Source: Oceanitalea stevensii (GTDB lineage: Bacteria > Actinomycetota > Actinomycetes > Actinomycetales > Actinomycetaceae). Taken from it: a stretch of 54,038 nucleotides of DNA. The stretch spans positions 1 through 54,038 of the forward strand of contig NZ_JACSPO010000014.1 of NCBI RefSeq assembly GCF_014837105.1, given 5' to 3'. Within the stretch, counting starts at the first letter, position 1. Each line of letters opens with the position of its first letter. Positions 39,805 through 48,421 of the stretch are shown here, one piece after another. A model generated the notes under the pieces. It did not search any database, was not told the origin of the DNA, and was given only the letters and a program-made list of their open reading frames with translations. A program made the translations under genes and the position numbers.

Positions 39805-39842
39805 GCGTCCCTTCCCGGCTGCCGTGGCGCAGCGCTGGGCTC

Positions 39843-39848
39843 AGGCTA
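39843..39848 (-). promoter_or_regulatory. Putative -10 box of the wbpD-like operon
   Basis: TAGCCT on the minus strand, about 38 bases before the ATG. Confidence 0.4.
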
Positions 39849-39916
39849 ACCGAGCGGGGCGACGGCGGGCCGGGACCCGCGGGCGCAGGGGCGGCGGTCG
39901 ACCCGCTCCCGGCTGC

Positions 39917-39922
39917 GACAAT
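39917..39922 (+). promoter_or_regulatory. Putative leaderless -10 box of the glycosyltransferase gene
   Basis: GACAAT, 7 bases before the ATG at 39930. It favours that ATG over the one at 39921. Confidence 0.35.
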
Positions 39923-39929
39923 GGGCGCC

Positions 39930-40610
39930 ATGAGCACGACGCCGGTGACCGACGCGTGGCTCGTCGTCCCGCTGTACCAGGAGGCCGCCGTCGTCGGCGA
40001 CGTCGTGAGGCAGGCACGGGCGACCTTTCCGCACATCGTCTGCGTCGACGACGGCAGCGCCGACGAGTCGGCCGAGCGGGCGCGGGAGGCGGGCGCCGTC
40101 GTCGTGCGCCACCCGGTCAACCTCGGCCAGGGAGCGGCGCTGCAGACGGGGATCGACTTCGTCCTCTCGCGCACCGACGCCCGCTACCTCGTCACCTTCG
40201 ACGCCGACGGCCAGCACCAGGTGGCCGACGCCGCGGAGATGGTGCGCCGCGCGCGGGAGGAGGACCTCGCCGTCGTCTTCGGCTCCCGCTTCCTCGACGG
40301 CCGCACGCGCCCGGGGCTGCTCAAGCGCATCGTCCTCAAGCTCGCGGTGTGGGTGACGAACCGGAGCACCGGTCTGCGGCTGACCGACGCGCACAACGGC
40401 CTGCGCGTCATCCGCCGGGACGCGGCCGAGCGGGTGGAGCTGCGGCAGGACCGGATGGCGCACGCGACGGAGATCGTCGCCCAGCTCGGACGCACCGGGC
40501 TACCGTGGGCCGAGCACCCCGTGCACCTGCTCTACACCGACTACTCCCGCGCCAAGGGGCAGTCGCTGCTCAACTCGGTGAACATCCTCGTCGACCTCGT
40601 CTTCCGCTGA
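39930..40610 (+). CDS. Family 2 glycosyltransferase (dolichyl-phosphate-mannose-synthase-like)
   Basis: A 226-residue GT-A-fold enzyme with no membrane segment. VVPLYQEAAVVGDVV (about 12-26), VDDGSADES (about 43), NLGQGAALQTGID (about 68) and TFDADGQH (about 92, metal-binding DxD) match polyprenyl-phosphate glycosyltransferases. It may load a sugar onto a lipid carrier for surface-glycan assembly. The next gene, DUF2304, is its frequent partner; 10 bases separate them. Confidence 0.9.
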   Translation: MSTTPVTDAWLVVPLYQEAAVVGDVVRQARATFPHIVCVDDGSADESAERAREAGAVVVRHPVNLGQGAALQTGIDFVLSRTDARYLVTFDADGQHQVADAAEMVRRAREEDLAVVFGSRFLDGRTRPGLLKRIVLKLAVWVTNRSTGLRLTDAHNGLRVIRRDAAERVELRQDRMAHATEIVAQLGRTGLPWAEHPVHLLYTDYSRAKGQSLLNSVNILVDLVFR

Positions 40611-40620
40611 CCGGAGCCCC

Positions 40621-41061
40621 ATGTCCGACCAGATCGTCATCCAGGTCATCCTGCTCGTCGGCGTCGGCGTCGTCGCCGCCCTGCTCACGCGGACGACGGC
40701 GAACGCCCGGCACCAGGCGATCCGGCGCATCCTCCTCGTCGGCTTCGTCGCCGTCGCCGCGGCCTCCGTCGTCTTCCCCGACTGGCTCACCTGGCTGGCG
40801 CGCCGGGTGGGGGTCGGGCGCGGCGCCGACCTGCTCCTGTACGCACTCGTCATCGCGTTCCTCTCCTTCATCGCGACGAGCTACCGGCGCCTGGGTGAGC
40901 TCGAGCGCCGGATCACCGTCCTCACCCGCGAGCTGGCCCTCACCCGGTCGCGCATCGAGGCCGGCGAGGCTCAGTCGGAGGGCACGCGGGCGCCTCGCGC
41001 GGAGGATCCTGCACAAACCCTCCACGATCGCCCCACGGCCTTGCCGCCGACAGCGGGCTGA
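40621..41061 (+). CDS. DUF2304 family membrane protein
   Basis: A 146-residue protein with three hydrophobic segments (about 5-20, 38-54 and 66-86), followed by a likely coiled coil (RLGELERRITVLTRELALTR) and a polar tail. DUF2304 proteins commonly follow GT2 genes and are thought to assist membrane glycosylation; no reaction is known. It lies 21 bases before the first LCP gene. Confidence 0.85.
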   Translation: MSDQIVIQVILLVGVGVVAALLTRTTANARHQAIRRILLVGFVAVAAASVVFPDWLTWLARRVGVGRGADLLLYALVIAFLSFIATSYRRLGELERRITVLTRELALTRSRIEAGEAQSEGTRAPRAEDPAQTLHDRPTALPPTAG

Positions 41062-41068
41062 CCGGCCC

Positions 41069-41074
41069 TAAGAT
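41069..41074 (+). promoter_or_regulatory. Putative leaderless -10 box of the first LCP gene
   Basis: TAAGAT, 8 bases before the GTG start at 41083. Confidence 0.4.
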
Positions 41075-41082
41075 CGACACTT

Positions 41083-42282
41083 GTGTCTGTCCGTACCCCG
41101 CGCCACGCCGCTTCCCACCGCCGCCCCTCCCGCTGGGCGCGCGGCGCCGGCCTCGCCGCGCTGAGCCTCGTCCTGTTCGGGACGAGCACCTTCGCGATCG
41201 CGTACAACGACATCCAGACGAACATCGACCGTCACGACATCGACGACCTCCTCGGCGAGCGGCCCACGCAGGCCGGCCAGGAGGAGCCCGCTCCGCTGGA
41301 CCCCGCGTCCGGCGAGGCGATCAACGTCGTCGTCCTCGGCTCGGACACCCGGGCCGGTGAGGTCAACGACGAGTACGGCACGACGCCGGAGGCCGGGCAG
41401 CGTTCGGACACGACGATGATCGTCCACATCTCCGCCGAGCGGGACCGGGTGGAGATCGTCTCGATCCCCCGCGACACGCTCGTCACGATCCCCTCCTGCG
41501 GCATGGGCGACGGCACGTGGACCGAGCCGAGCTACGAGACGATGTTCAACCGCGCCTTCGCGATGGGCGCCGACGGCGGCGGCCTGGGGACCGCCGCGGC
41601 CTGCACCATCCGCACCATCGAGGAGCTGTCGGGCGTCCTCATCGACGACTTCGTCATCGTCGACTTCGCCGGGTTCATCAACGTCATCGACGCGCTCGGC
41701 GGGGTGCCCATGTGCATCCCCGAGGCGATCAGCGACCCCAAGGCGAAGCTCGAGCTCGAGGCCGGGGAGCAGGTCCTCGACGGCCGCGACGCCCTCGGCT
41801 TCGCCCGCGCCCGATACTCCCTGGGCAACGGCTCGGACATCGACCGGATCGGCCGTCAGCAGGAGCTCGTCGCCGCCATCGCCCGCGAGGCGCTGTCCAA
41901 GAACCTCCTCACCGACCTGCCCAAGCTCTACCGCTTCCTCGACGCCGCCACCTCCACGCTCACCACTGGGACCGAGCTCGGCTCCATCCCCACGATGGCG
42001 GGCCTGGCCTACTCGCTGCGCGGCATCGACCTCGAGAGCATCGTCTTCGAGACGATGCCCCACCTGCCGGCCGGCAACCGCGTCGTCCCCGCAGCCGAGG
42101 CCGAGGAGCTGTGGGAGGCCCTGCGGGACGACGAGCCAATCCAGGGCGCGCTGAACGCCGCCGGCGAGGAGCCCACCGAGGAGCCGTCGGACGACGAGAC
42201 CGGTGACACGGAGGAGCCCACCACCGAGGAGCCGCCGGTGACGGCGGACCCCGAGCCCACCGAGACGCCGGTCTGCCCCTGA
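41083..42282 (+). CDS. LytR-CpsA-Psr (LCP) family protein
   Basis: A 399-residue membrane-anchored protein: short basic cytoplasmic start, one membrane helix (about 22-46), then an extracellular LCP domain (about 75-300). LCP proteins move lipid-linked glycans onto peptidoglycan. VVLGSDTRAGE (about 84), RSDTTMIVHISAERD (about 107), SIPRDTLVTIP (about 127) and FARARYSLGNGSDIDRIGRQQ-type residues (about 242-262) give the polyprenyl-phosphate and arginine signature. The last 45 residues are acidic and rich in E, P and T. It is paired with a second LCP gene 64 bases downstream. Confidence 0.92.
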   Translation: MSVRTPRHAASHRRPSRWARGAGLAALSLVLFGTSTFAIAYNDIQTNIDRHDIDDLLGERPTQAGQEEPAPLDPASGEAINVVVLGSDTRAGEVNDEYGTTPEAGQRSDTTMIVHISAERDRVEIVSIPRDTLVTIPSCGMGDGTWTEPSYETMFNRAFAMGADGGGLGTAAACTIRTIEELSGVLIDDFVIVDFAGFINVIDALGGVPMCIPEAISDPKAKLELEAGEQVLDGRDALGFARARYSLGNGSDIDRIGRQQELVAAIAREALSKNLLTDLPKLYRFLDAATSTLTTGTELGSIPTMAGLAYSLRGIDLESIVFETMPHLPAGNRVVPAAEAEELWEALRDDEPIQGALNAAGEEPTEEPSDDETGDTEEPTTEEPPVTADPEPTETPVCP

Positions 42283-42346
42283 GCGCCTCCCACACGCACG
42301 CACGCGGGCGCACTACATTGGCCCAGCACGGACAGGCGGGAGTGAG

Positions 42347-43672
42347 ATGAGTCAGGACGGACCTCGGGCGCGCGGACGCCGGCCACGGCCGGAAGAGCCT
42401 GCTATGCCCCCGAGCTTCGCGCCCGGAGGCTCAGCCCCCCGGCCCGACGCCCGAGGCGCCCGGCCGGTCGGCCCACCGCCGAGCGGCGCAGCCGACGCCA
42501 CCCGCGCGATGCCGACCTCCCGCCCCGCCGGACCCGAGCGCCGGTCCGTCCGCGGCCAGGCCCAGCCCGCGTCCCCGGCCCAGCGGCCGGCCCAGGCGCC
42601 CCGCACCGCCGAGGCCCAGCGCGGCGCGTCCCCGCAGCGGCCCGCCGCCTACGCCCCCCGCACGGCCACGCCGGCGGAGGCCACCACCCCGCCACGCCAG
42701 GTGGACCCCCGCCAGCCGGCCCCCACCCCCGCCCCCCGCAAGCGCCGCCGCCGCGGCCGCTGGGTGGCCGCCGTCGTCGTCGTCCTGCTCGTGCTGGTCC
42801 TCGCCTGGCCGGTGGGGCTGCTGTGGTGGGCCAACGGGCGCATCTCCCACGTCTCCGCGCTGTCGGGAGCGGCGAACACCCCCGGCACCACCTACCTGCT
42901 CGCCGGCTCCGACTCGCGGGCCGACGGCGCCGCGGACGACGCGACCGAGGGGCAGCGCTCGGACACGATCATGGTGCTCCACAAGCCCGAGTCCGGGCCG
43001 GCCGCGCTCGTCTCGCTGCCGCGTGACACCTACACCGACATCCCCGGGTACGGCGCGGCCAAGCTCAACGCCGCCTACTCCTACGGCGGCCCGGAGCTGC
43101 TCGTCGAGACGGTCGAGGGCCTCACGGGCCTCACGGTCGACCACTACGTCGAGATCGGCATGGCCGGCGTGCGCGACGTCGTCGACGCGGTCGGCGGGGT
43201 GGAGCTGTGCCTCGACTACGACGTCGACGACTGGCGCAGCGACCTCGTGTGGGAGGCCGGCTGCCACCCGGCCGACGGCGAGACCGCGCTCGCCTTCGCC
43301 CGGATGCGCTACTCCGACCCCGACGGCGACATCGGGCGCACCGCCCGCCAGCGCCAGCTCGTCTCCTCGATCATCTCCGAGGTCGCGACGCCGAGCACCG
43401 TCCTCGACCCGCGCGGGCACGTCGGGCTCATCGACTCCGCCCTCAGCGCGATCGTCGTCGACGACGACACCGGCATCATCGACCTCGGCCGGATGGCACT
43501 CGCCTTCCGCGCCGCCACCGGCTCCGCCGGGCTCATCGGCCCGCCGCCGATCGCGGACTACAACTACCGCCCCGGTGGCGTCGGCTCCACGGTCCTCCTC
43601 GACCCGGACCTCGCCCCGGACTTCTTCGAGCGCCTCGCCTCCGGCGAGCTCACCGAGGCCGACTTCGAGTAG
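42347..43672 (+). CDS. LytR-CpsA-Psr (LCP) family protein with Pro/Ala-rich N-terminus
   Basis: A 441-residue LCP protein. About 130 residues of Pro/Ala/Arg-rich, probably disordered cytoplasmic sequence precede one membrane helix (about 138-160) and an extracellular LCP domain (about 175-410). LLAGSDSRADG (about 183), RSDTIMVLHKPESG (about 204), LPRDTYTDIPG (about 225) and FARMRYSDPDGDIGRTARQRQ-type residues (about 320-340) are intact. ATG with GGGAG upstream; a TACATT box lies near 42313. Convergent with the CoA-binding gene. The glycan it ligates is likely made by the neighbouring rml/wbp-type genes, by inference. Confidence 0.92.
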   Translation: MSQDGPRARGRRPRPEEPAMPPSFAPGGSAPRPDARGARPVGPPPSGAADATRAMPTSRPAGPERRSVRGQAQPASPAQRPAQAPRTAEAQRGASPQRPAAYAPRTATPAEATTPPRQVDPRQPAPTPAPRKRRRRGRWVAAVVVVLLVLVLAWPVGLLWWANGRISHVSALSGAANTPGTTYLLAGSDSRADGAADDATEGQRSDTIMVLHKPESGPAALVSLPRDTYTDIPGYGAAKLNAAYSYGGPELLVETVEGLTGLTVDHYVEIGMAGVRDVVDAVGGVELCLDYDVDDWRSDLVWEAGCHPADGETALAFARMRYSDPDGDIGRTARQRQLVSSIISEVATPSTVLDPRGHVGLIDSALSAIVVDDDTGIIDLGRMALAFRAATGSAGLIGPPPIADYNYRPGGVGSTVLLDPDLAPDFFERLASGELTEADFE

Positions 43673-43681
43673 CCGCCCCCG

Positions 43682-44092
43682 TCAGGCGAGGCGGGGGTAC
43701 TCGATCGCCGGGCAGGTGTCCATGACGACGTCGAGCCCGGCGGCCCTGGCGCGCGCGGCGGCCGCCTCGTCGACGACGCCGAGCTGCAGCCACACCGCCT
43801 TGGCCCCCGCCTCGATCGCCTCGTCGACCACCCCGCCGGCGAGGGAGGAGTTGACGAAGACGTCGACGACGTCGATCTCGCCGGGCACGTCCGCGAGCCG
43901 CGCGTAGCCCTGCGCCCCGTGGACCGACTCGGCGCGCGGGTGGACCGGCACGATCTCCATGCCGAGGTCCTGGACGTAGGCCGCCACGCCGTACGCCGTG
44001 CGGGCCCGGTTGCCCGACAGGCCGACGACGGCCCACCGGCCCGGGGTCCGCAGGAGGCGCTCGATGACGGCAGGGTCGTTGCGGTGGCTCAT
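43682..44092 (-). CDS. CoA-binding domain protein (YccU-like)
   Basis: A 136-residue stand-alone CoA_binding Rossmann domain. WAVVGLSGNRARTAYGVAAYVQD (about 19-41), HPRAESVHG and VDVFVNSSLAGGVVDEAI (about 75) match the YccU/DUF succinyl-CoA-ligase-like family. Length is typical. Physiological role unknown. Confidence 0.88.
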   Translation of the reverse strand: MSHRNDPAVIERLLRTPGRWAVVGLSGNRARTAYGVAAYVQDLGMEIVPVHPRAESVHGAQGYARLADVPGEIDVVDVFVNSSLAGGVVDEAIEAGAKAVWLQLGVVDEAAAARARAAGLDVVMDTCPAIEYPRLA

Positions 44093-44224
44093 GGCTGGGC
44101 AACGCCCCCACCACCGCCCGCATTCCGGGGCCGGGCGGTCATCCGCGGTTCACCAGCGGTTCACGGCACGGCCGTAGCGTCCCCGCCACGGGTCAGCGCT
44201 GTGGAAAGTTCTTTCTGCAGACCG

Positions 44225-44254
44225 TTGCCCGCGTCAAGCATTGCCCAATATGGT
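44225..44254 (+). promoter_or_regulatory. Predicted promoter of the phosphodiester glycosidase gene
   Basis: TTGCCC (44225-44230), an 18-base spacer and TATGGT (44249-44254), about 60 bases before the GTG start. AGGAGG (44305-44310) is the ribosome site. Confidence 0.45.
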
Positions 44255-44314
44255 GAGGGCCGTCACGCCGGGGGGCGCGCTGCCGCCGGCCGTCATCGCA
44301 GACCAGGAGGAAGC

Positions 44315-47300
44315 GTGTCACCACTCACGTCCGTCCCCCGGAGGCTCGCAGCCTCCGCGACCGCAGCAGTGCTGCTGGCCGGGGGCGTCATCACCGCGGC
44401 CCCGGCCGCCGCGCAGACCGCACCGGAACCCGTCGTCGTCGCCGGCATGCGGCTCGACGACGACGGCGCCGCGATCGTCACCGACGTCGAGCACACCGTC
44501 GTCGCACCCGGGCTCGACCACGTCCGCTTCGAGCGTCTCGACGGCGACGGCTGGCTCCAGGTCAACGTCCTCAAGGCCGAGCTCGGGGACTCGATCCGCG
44601 CCGACCACATCGCCCCGCCCACCCTCACCGAGGGCGGCACCGTCACCGACATGGCCGAGCGCGCCGGTGCCGTCGCGGCCGTCAACGGCGACTTCTTCGA
44701 CATCAACAACTCCTGGGCGCCGGCCGGCTTCGCTGTCGACGCCGAGGACGGCATCCTCAAGTCCGCCAACCCGGGCCGCGGTCAGTCGGTCGCCTTCGAC
44801 GAGGATGGCCTGGGCCGAGTGACGCGCCTCCTGCTCGAGGGCACCGTCGAGCTGCCGGGCACGAGCCTCCCGCTCGCCGGCGTCAACCTCTTCGCCGCCC
44901 CCGCCGGTGGCGTCACCGTCTACACCAGCCAGTGGGGCGACTACACGCGCGCCCGCACCCTCGCGGCCGGCGAGACGGGGGTCGAGGTGCTGCTCGACCC
45001 CGAGGGCCGGGTCACCGCCGTCGGCGAGCCCGGCGAGGGCCGGCTGCCCGACGGCGTCCAGGCCCTCGTCGCCCGTCCCGGAGCCGCGGCCGACGCCCTC
45101 GCGGCGCTCGAGGCCGGTGACGAGGTCACCGTGAGCTACGCCCTGGACCAGGACGACGTCCGCGTCGCGGTCGGCGGCCAGCCCGAGGGCGAGCCGCCGG
45201 TCCTGGCCGACGGCGTCGTCGGGAACGCGGGCGGGGAGTACAGCACGACCCGCCACCCCCGCACCGCCGTCGGCTTCAGCGAGGACGGCGCCACCGCCTA
45301 CCTCGCCGTCGTCGACGGGCGGCAGGCCACCTCCCGGGGCCTGTCCCTCAGCGAGCTCGGCACGCTCATGCTCGACCTCGGCGCCCACGACGCCCTCAAC
45401 CTCGACGGCGGCGGCTCCTCCCAGATGAACACCCGCGAGCCGGGCAGGCAGGGCACGACCGTCCGCAACAGCCCCTCCGACGGCTACGAGCGCGACGACG
45501 CCAACGGCCTGGGCCTCTTCCTCGCCACGCCGGGGTCCGGCGAGCTCACCGGCTACCGCCTCGAGACCCTCACCGCCGACGACGACGCCACCCGCGTCTT
45601 CCCCGGCCTGCACCGCACCCTCACGGCGTCCGGTCACGACGAGACCCTCTCCCCGGTCGACGGCGCCCCGCAGGCGTGGACCGCCAGCACCGGTGCCGCC
45701 ACCGTGAGCGACGGCGTCGTCCGCGGCGAGGAGCCCGGCCACGCGACGATCACCGCGGCCACCGGCGAGGCCACCGGCGAGCTCGACGTCGAGGTGCTCG
45801 GACCGCTCACCCGGATCAGCGCCTCGCAGACCGTGGTCAACCTCGAGGCCGAGGGCTCCACCGCCGAGCTCACCCTCACCGGGCACGACGCCGAGGGCTT
45901 CACCGCCCCCGTCGAGGCGCAGGACGTCACCGTGACCAACCCCGCGCCGGAGACCTTCGACGTCGAGCCGACCGGGACGGGGACCTTCCTCGTCACCGCC
46001 ACCGGCGAGGAGGGCTCGACCGCCCTCACCTTCGCCGTCGGCGAGGCCGAGGTGGAGGTCGTCGTCGCCGTCCCGCTCGAGCTGCGGGTCATCGACGACC
46101 TCACCGAGGCCGAGGCGTGGACCTCAGCGCACGACCGCGCCCCCGGCGGCACCGTGACCGCCGGCGAGGGCCACGACGGCGGCAGCGGCCTGCGGATGAC
46201 CTACGACTTCACCCAGTCGACCGGCACGCGCGGCCAGTACGCCGTGGCGCCCGGCGGCGCGATCGAGATCCCCGGCCGCCCGCAGAAGCTGTCCCTGTGG
46301 GTGAACGGGGACGGCAACGGCTCCCTCCTGCGGCTGCAGGTGCGCCAGGCCAACGGCGTCGTCGGCTGGATCGACGGCCCGGGCGGCTCCCAGTCCCTCC
46401 ACGTCACGTGGGAGGGCTGGCAGCGTGTCGACTTCGTCGTCCCGCCGTCCTTCGAGACGCCGCTGACGCTCGAGCGGATCCGCCTCCTCGAGACGGTCGC
46501 CGCCAAGCAGTACACCGGTGAGGTCGGCTTCTCCGACATCTACGCCTACCTCCCGCCCGAGGGCGTGCCCGCGCCGACGACGCAGCGCGTCACCGACCCG
46601 CTCGTCGTGCCCACGGGCGCGACCGACGACGACGACCTGCGCGTCGCCGTCATGTCCGACGCGCAGTTCGTCGCGGCCTCCCCGGACAGCGGCGCCGTCG
46701 AGGGGGCGCGCGACGCCTTCCGCGAGATCGTCGCCGAGGACCCGGACCTCCTCGTCATCAACGGCGACCTCGTCGACGAGGCGGCGCCCGAGGACTTCGA
46801 CCTCGCGAGGACCATCCTCGAGGAGGAGCTCGGCGACGCCGACTTCCCCTGGACCTACGTGCCCGGCAACCACGAGGTCATGGGCGCCTCCATCGACAAC
46901 TTCGTCGCCGAGTTCGGTGACACGTCCGGCGTCCGCGACCTCGAGGGCACACGCATCATCACGCTGAGCTCGGCCACCGGGCGGCTGGCGGCCGACTTCG
47001 AGCAGGTGCGGATGCTCCGCGAGCAGCTCGACGACGCCGCGAGCGACGACGCCGTCACCGGTGTCCTCGTGGTCAGCCACCACCCGACCAACGACCCGCT
47101 GCCGACGAAGAACAGCCAGCTCACCGACCGCCACGAGGCCGAGATGATCGACCGCTGGCTCGCGGACTGGCGGGCGAGCACCGGCAAGTCGGTCGCGCAC
47201 GTCGGGGCGCACGTCGGCGTCTTCGACGTCTCCCGCGTGGACGGCGTCCCGTACGTCATCAACGGCAACGCGGGCAAGGGCCCGGCCTCCACCCCCGCGA

Positions 47301-48421
47301 ACGGCGGCTTCACCGGGTGGACGATGCTCGGCGTCGACCCCGACGCGGGCCGCTGGCAGGACACCGAGGGCCAGTGGCTGTCCGTCGAGGTGCAGACGCG
47401 CGTGGACGAGCTCGCCCTCACTGCGCCGTCGGCCCCGCTGGCGGCGGGCGAGTCCCTCACCCTCGACGCGCAGGTCACCCAGGACGACACCCGCACCTTC
47501 GGGCTCGCCTGGCCGATGAGCTGGGCGTGGAGCGGCTCCGACGGCGTGCACGTCGGCGCCGCCGCGGACGCGCCCGAGGACGCCGTCGCCGCCCTCGACC
47601 CGCGGACCGGTGAGCTCACCGGCCTGCGCACCGGCACGGTCGAGGTCACCCTCGCCGTCAACGACGCGACGCGGACGGTCCCGGTCGAGGTCGTCGGCGA
47701 CGACGGCGAGGAGCCGGTCGAGCCGGTACCCGGGCCGCGCTCCGCGGAGTTCCACCTCTCGAACTCCTGGCGCGGCTCCACCGACGTCCACTTCATGTAC
47801 GGCCGCTGGGCCGACGAGGTCCTCATCGGTGACTGGGACGGCGACAGCAAGGACACGATCGCGGTGCGCCGCGGCAACGTGTTCCACGTGTCCAACGCCC
47901 AGCGCGGCGGGGACGCCGACGCCGTCATCACCTACGGTCGGCCCGGGGACACGATCCTCGTGGGCGACTGGGACGGGGACGGCCGGGACACCTTCGCGGT
48001 CCGCCGCGGTGCGGAGTACCACGTGAAGAACTCCCTGCACGGCGGCCAGGCCGACGTCACCTTCCACTACGGGCGGGCGGGCGACGACGTCATGGTCGGC
48101 GACTGGGACGGCGACGCGCGCGACACGCTCGCGGTCCGTCGCGGGGCCGACTACCACGTGAAGAACTCGGTCACCGCGGGCGACGCTGACCGCGTCATCC
48201 GCTACGGCCGCGCGGGCGACGTCACCCTCGCGGGCGACTGGGACGGGGACGGCACCGACACCTTCGCCGTCCAGCGCGGTCGGACCTACCACGTGAAGAA
48301 CTCTCTGCGCGGCGGCGACGCCGACCACGTGGTGACCTTCGGACGCGCGGGCGACGAGGTGTACGTGGGCGACTGGGACGGCAACGGCACCGACACCATC
48401 GGCGTCCGACGTCCGGCCTAG
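44315..48421 (+). CDS. Giant secreted phosphodiester glycosidase / metallophosphoesterase fusion with five-repeat C-terminus
   Basis: A 1,368-residue secreted protein. GTG start 4 bases after AGGAGG; signal peptide to about residue 35. The N-terminal part (about 80-405) is a NAGPA-type phosphodiester glycosidase (DUF2233): AVNGDFFDINNS, RHPRTAVGF and LNLDGGGSSQMN. Ig/BIG2-like modules (about 415-590), a carbohydrate-binding-like beta-sandwich (about 596-745) and a calcineurin-type metallophosphoesterase (about 773-1016: MSDAQF, NGDLVDE, PGNHEVMG, SHHP, GAHVG) follow, then a beta domain and five repeats of about 45 residues (1145-1368). By family the two enzymes would uncap a sugar phosphodiester and hydrolyse a phosphoester, so a phosphorylated surface glycan or teichoic acid is a plausible substrate; that is inference. 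Confidence 0.92.
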   Translation: MSPLTSVPRRLAASATAAVLLAGGVITAAPAAAQTAPEPVVVAGMRLDDDGAAIVTDVEHTVVAPGLDHVRFERLDGDGWLQVNVLKAELGDSIRADHIAPPTLTEGGTVTDMAERAGAVAAVNGDFFDINNSWAPAGFAVDAEDGILKSANPGRGQSVAFDEDGLGRVTRLLLEGTVELPGTSLPLAGVNLFAAPAGGVTVYTSQWGDYTRARTLAAGETGVEVLLDPEGRVTAVGEPGEGRLPDGVQALVARPGAAADALAALEAGDEVTVSYALDQDDVRVAVGGQPEGEPPVLADGVVGNAGGEYSTTRHPRTAVGFSEDGATAYLAVVDGRQATSRGLSLSELGTLMLDLGAHDALNLDGGGSSQMNTREPGRQGTTVRNSPSDGYERDDANGLGLFLATPGSGELTGYRLETLTADDDATRVFPGLHRTLTASGHDETLSPVDGAPQAWTASTGAATVSDGVVRGEEPGHATITAATGEATGELDVEVLGPLTRISASQTVVNLEAEGSTAELTLTGHDAEGFTAPVEAQDVTVTNPAPETFDVEPTGTGTFLVTATGEEGSTALTFAVGEAEVEVVVAVPLELRVIDDLTEAEAWTSAHDRAPGGTVTAGEGHDGGSGLRMTYDFTQSTGTRGQYAVAPGGAIEIPGRPQKLSLWVNGDGNGSLLRLQVRQANGVVGWIDGPGGSQSLHVTWEGWQRVDFVVPPSFETPLTLERIRLLETVAAKQYTGEVGFSDIYAYLPPEGVPAPTTQRVTDPLVVPTGATDDDDLRVAVMSDAQFVAASPDSGAVEGARDAFREIVAEDPDLLVINGDLVDEAAPEDFDLARTILEEELGDADFPWTYVPGNHEVMGASIDNFVAEFGDTSGVRDLEGTRIITLSSATGRLAADFEQVRMLREQLDDAASDDAVTGVLVVSHHPTNDPLPTKNSQLTDRHEAEMIDRWLADWRASTGKSVAHVGAHVGVFDVSRVDGVPYVINGNAGKGPASTPANGGFTGWTMLGVDPDAGRWQDTEGQWLSVEVQTRVDELALTAPSAPLAAGESLTLDAQVTQDDTRTFGLAWPMSWAWSGSDGVHVGAAADAPEDAVAALDPRTGELTGLRTGTVEVTLAVNDATRTVPVEVVGDDGEEPVEPVPGPRSAEFHLSNSWRGSTDVHFMYGRWADEVLIGDWDGDSKDTIAVRRGNVFHVSNAQRGGDADAVITYGRPGDTILVGDWDGDGRDTFAVRRGAEYHVKNSLHGGQADVTFHYGRAGDDVMVGDWDGDARDTLAVRRGADYHVKNSVTAGDADRVIRYGRAGDVTLAGDWDGDGTDTFAVQRGRTYHVKNSLRGGDADHVVTFGRAGDEVYVGDWDGNGTDTIGVRRPA
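47747..48421 (+). repeat. Five-repeat domain of the phosphodiester glycosidase
   Basis: Five repeats of 44-45 residues ending at the stop codon. First-blade sequence (EFHLSNSWRG, VHFMYGRWADEV) is nearly that of the giant proteins at 5338-6003 and 10601-11266, 36 kb away and on the opposite strand. Confidence 0.9.

Noticed and set aside
43676..43697. Terminator between the second LCP gene and the CoA-binding gene
   Set aside because: Only a 6-bp GC stem; too weak in such GC-rich DNA to separate from chance.
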